Positions 4,895 to 6,517 of a stretch of 6,517 nucleotides of DNA are shown piece by piece. The notes under the pieces were generated by a model. That model had not been told where the DNA came from. It worked only from the letters and a program-made list of their open reading frames with translations, and searched no databases. This stretch comes from Rickettsiales bacterium (GTDB lineage: Bacteria > Pseudomonadota > Alphaproteobacteria > Rickettsiales > Anaplasmataceae). The position numbers and the translations under genes were made by a program. Positions within the stretch are counted from its first letter, which is position 1. Every line of letters begins with the position of its first letter. The stretch covers positions 1 to 6,517 of the forward strand of contig JAITUS010000080.1 of the NCBI GenBank assembly GCA_031286185.1, read 5' to 3'.

Positions 4895-6040
4895 GTGCAA
4901 GATGCGGTTTTAGTTTTACAAGATGGTAAGTACTTTTTAGGAAAATCAGTAGGTAAGAAAGGCAAGTGCATAGGTGAGGTCTGTTTTACCACTGGTATCA
5001 CTGGTTACCAGCATACTATAACTGACCCCTCTTTTGCCGATCAAATTATAACGTTCACTTTCCCTCATATTGGCAACATTGGGATAAACAGCAAAGATAA
5101 TGAAGGAGGAGAGAAAATTTTTGCAAGTGGCGTGATCATGCGTGAACTTTCTTCTGCATCTCATCCTTCATCATGTATCAGTTTAAATGATTGGTTGGAG
5201 AGAAATAACGTAGTTGGAATATCAGGAGTTGATACTAGAGCCTTGACAAGATATTTGCAAAAACATCGACCCCAAAATGGGATTATATGTCCATTGACCT
5301 GCTCTCCGATGTGTGACGCTGGGATCTATGATGACCAAACTACTCTTGTAATAGAGGATCTGCTGGATGAATTGAAGAAATACAACCCTTTAAATGGAAT
5401 AGAGATAATCAATAAAGTCAGTTTAAGTAATAGCTTTAAAAACGATCTTAATGCAAAATACAAAGTTGTAGTGGTTGATTTCGGTGTAAAAGCTAGTATA
5501 GTTTCACGCTTAATAGAACTTGGTTGTGCAATTGAACTGATTAAGCCAGATAAAGGTTTTGCTCAGAAAATATTAAGCATGAATCCAGATGGTATAGTAC
5601 TTTCGAATGGTCCTGGTGATCCACAAGAAATAGGAGAAAGTATGATTCTAGAGATAGACGTTATTATAAAATCTAAAATACCAGTCTTTGGCATATGCAT
5701 GGGTCACCAATTGCTTGCGATTACTTTAGGAGCAAAGACCTTCAAGATGAATGTTGGTCACCGAGGAAGTAACCATCCAGTTTATAATGTAAATGACGGA
5801 AAAGTTGAGATCACTAGCCAAAATCATGGATTTGTTGTTGACCCATCTTCTCTACCAAGTGACGTTGAAGTTACTCATATTTCTCTGTTTGATAATAGTA
5901 TAGAGGGAATAATGATGAAGAATTACCCGGTTTCTTCTGTACAATACCACCCAGAAGAAGCTCCAGGTACGCACGATTCACATTATCTATTTAGGCACTT
6001 TATTAACAGTGTTGAGTTGCATAAAATGAAGTCCGTATAA
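4895..6040 (+). CDS. carA: Carbamoyl-phosphate synthase, small (glutaminase) subunit
   Basis: The glutaminase subunit of carbamoyl-phosphate synthetase. It releases ammonia from glutamine and channels it to the large subunit CarB, which makes carbamoyl phosphate for pyrimidines (and for arginine where that pathway exists). The N-terminal CPSase domain (1 to about 150) shows TGITGYQHTITDPS and GVDTRALTRYL. The C-terminal class I amidotransferase domain (about 190-370) has SNGPGDP, the nucleophile elbow GICMGHQ with Cys268, and QYHPEEAPGTHD with His352 and Glu354, so the catalytic triad is intact. At 381 residues it is the normal length. The GTG start is fixed by an in-frame TGA directly ahead (4892-4894). 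No carB follows; the next genes are tRNAs, so the two subunits must be encoded apart. Regulation may involve the upstream leader ORF. Confidence 0.97.
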   Translation: MQDAVLVLQDGKYFLGKSVGKKGKCIGEVCFTTGITGYQHTITDPSFADQIITFTFPHIGNIGINSKDNEGGEKIFASGVIMRELSSASHPSSCISLNDWLERNNVVGISGVDTRALTRYLQKHRPQNGIICPLTCSPMCDAGIYDDQTTLVIEDLLDELKKYNPLNGIEIINKVSLSNSFKNDLNAKYKVVVVDFGVKASIVSRLIELGCAIELIKPDKGFAQKILSMNPDGIVLSNGPGDPQEIGESMILEIDVIIKSKIPVFGICMGHQLLAITLGAKTFKMNVGHRGSNHPVYNVNDGKVEITSQNHGFVVDPSSLPSDVEVTHISLFDNSIEGIMMKNYPVSSVQYHPEEAPGTHDSHYLFRHFINSVELHKMKSV

Positions 6041-6044
6041 TTTT

Positions 6045-6064
6045 AACCTGGCAAGGTTTTATTG
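6045..6064 (+). terminator. Possible weak terminator after carA
   Basis: AACCT (6045-6049) and AGGTT (6054-6058) form a 5-bp stem with loop GGCA, followed by TTATTG and, a little further on, a run of six T (6070-6075). It starts 5 bp after the carA stop. The stem is short, so this is only a moderate candidate. Confidence 0.35.
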
Positions 6065-6153
6065 CTTGATTTTTTAGTTTTAGACATTTAATATTAAATA
6101 TAGTAAAAGATTAAGTTAAGATACCGGGGTAGTGCTCTCTTAACAAATTTTGT

Positions 6154-6236
6154 GGAGGAGTGACCGAGTGGTTAAAGGTAACAGACTGTAAATCTGTCCG
6201 CGGAAGCGTACGTAGGTTCGAATCCTACCTCCTCCA
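6154..6236 (+). tRNA. tRNA-Tyr (GTA)
   Basis: A class II tRNA of 83 nt ending in discriminator A. The acceptor stem pairs GGAGGAG (6154-6160) with CTCCTCC (6229-6235). The anticodon arm ACAGA-CTGTAAA-TCTGT places GTA at 6188-6190, reading tyrosine codons. The long variable arm (6198-6211) and the T arm GTAGG-TTCGAAT-CCTAC (6212-6228) are clear. The 3' CCA is not encoded, so it must be added by a nucleotidyltransferase. The next tRNA starts 4 nt later, indicating one processed transcript. Confidence 0.97.
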
Positions 6237-6240
6237 TTGT

Positions 6241-6312
6241 GCGGGTATAGCTTAATTGGTAGAGCTCTAGCCTTCCAAGCTAGTGGAGTGGGTTCGAATC
6301 CCACTATCCGCT
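6241..6312 (+). tRNA. tRNA-Gly (TCC)
   Basis: A 72-nt class I tRNA ending in discriminator T. The acceptor stem pairs GCGGGTA (6241-6247) with TATCCGC (6305-6311), with one G-U pair. The anticodon arm CTAGC-CTTCCAA-GCTAG places TCC at 6274-6276, reading GGA/GGG glycine codons. The T loop is GGTTCGAATCC. CCA is not encoded. It lies between tRNA-Tyr and tuf, the same order (tyrU-glyT-...-tufB) found in E. coli. Confidence 0.97.
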
Positions 6313-6391
6313 CTTTATTTTTGTTGTGTTTTTATAAAATCAACATATTGTTTATTTATATATTTGTATTTTAGGTAGAAAAGTTTAGGTT

Positions 6392-6517
6392 ATGACACAA
6401 GTAGTAGAAGCATTTGGCAAGCCGCATATGAATGTGGGGACAATAGGGCATGTGGATCATGGGAAGACGACATTGACAGCGGCGATAACAAAGTATTATG
6501 GGAATTTTGTAGCATAC
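6392..6517 (+). CDS. tuf: Elongation factor Tu, N-terminal fragment (runs off window)
   Basis: The first 42 codons of EF-Tu, the GTPase that delivers aminoacyl-tRNA to the ribosome. The start [20 protein letters not shown] leads into the P-loop GHVDHGKT (19-26), which binds the phosphates of GTP, then [10 protein letters not shown]. The frame is open to the right edge. The gap of 79 bp after tRNA-Gly is T-rich; I see no confident separate promoter in it, so tuf may be read from the tRNA promoter as in the E. coli tufB operon. The start ATG has only a weak ribosome site (TAGG). One of possibly two tuf copies in such genomes; this cannot be judged here. Confidence 0.97.
   Translation, partial: MTQVVEAFGKPHMNVGTIGHVDHGKTTLTAAITKYYGNFVAY

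Overview
The window looks like a piece of a Wolbachia chromosome, or that of a very close Rickettsiales relative. The DNA is AT-rich, most genes lack a strong Shine-Dalgarno site, and tRNA 3' CCA ends are not encoded. The proteins also read as typical of that group: an alphaproteobacterial ihfA-merR pair, a lone carA, fmt next to rpmI-rplT, and tRNA-Tyr/tRNA-Gly ahead of tuf. The genus is judged from remembered protein character, not from a search.

Layout, left to right. (1) The 3' part of an MFS transporter gene, entering around helix 3, with signs of a one-base deletion that clips its last dozen residues. (2) A two-gene regulatory unit, IHF-alpha and a MerR-like protein, overlapping by 8 bp, with a perfect TATAAT box directly ahead. 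(3) A GC-rich, hairpin-forming spacer (about 1653-1793) that looks like a small structured RNA, then a single-domain PAS protein. (4) A strong 15-bp hairpin, a promoter candidate, and the translation block rpmI-rplT-fmt: ribosomal proteins L35 and L20, and the enzyme that formylates initiator Met-tRNA. (5) A 174-bp MITE-like element (3994-4167) with terminal inverted repeats and a perfect 8-bp flanking duplication, between fmt and a convergent gene. (6) A minus-strand gene for a four-helix membrane protein of unknown function, diverging from carA. (7) carA, the small (glutaminase) subunit of carbamoyl-phosphate synthetase, preceded by a 16-codon leader ORF that stops on the base before the carA start. 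(8) tRNA-Tyr(GTA), tRNA-Gly(TCC) and the first 42 codons of tuf (EF-Tu), running off the right edge.

Most genes are housekeeping: nucleoid and regulatory proteins, ribosome and initiation, pyrimidine precursor supply, tRNAs and elongation factor. I see no defence system, toxin, phage module or CRISPR array. The most interesting signals are non-coding or small: the MITE-like element, the possible structured RNA after merR, the carA leader ORF, the MFS frameshift, and the ihfA promoter that forces a choice of start codon.
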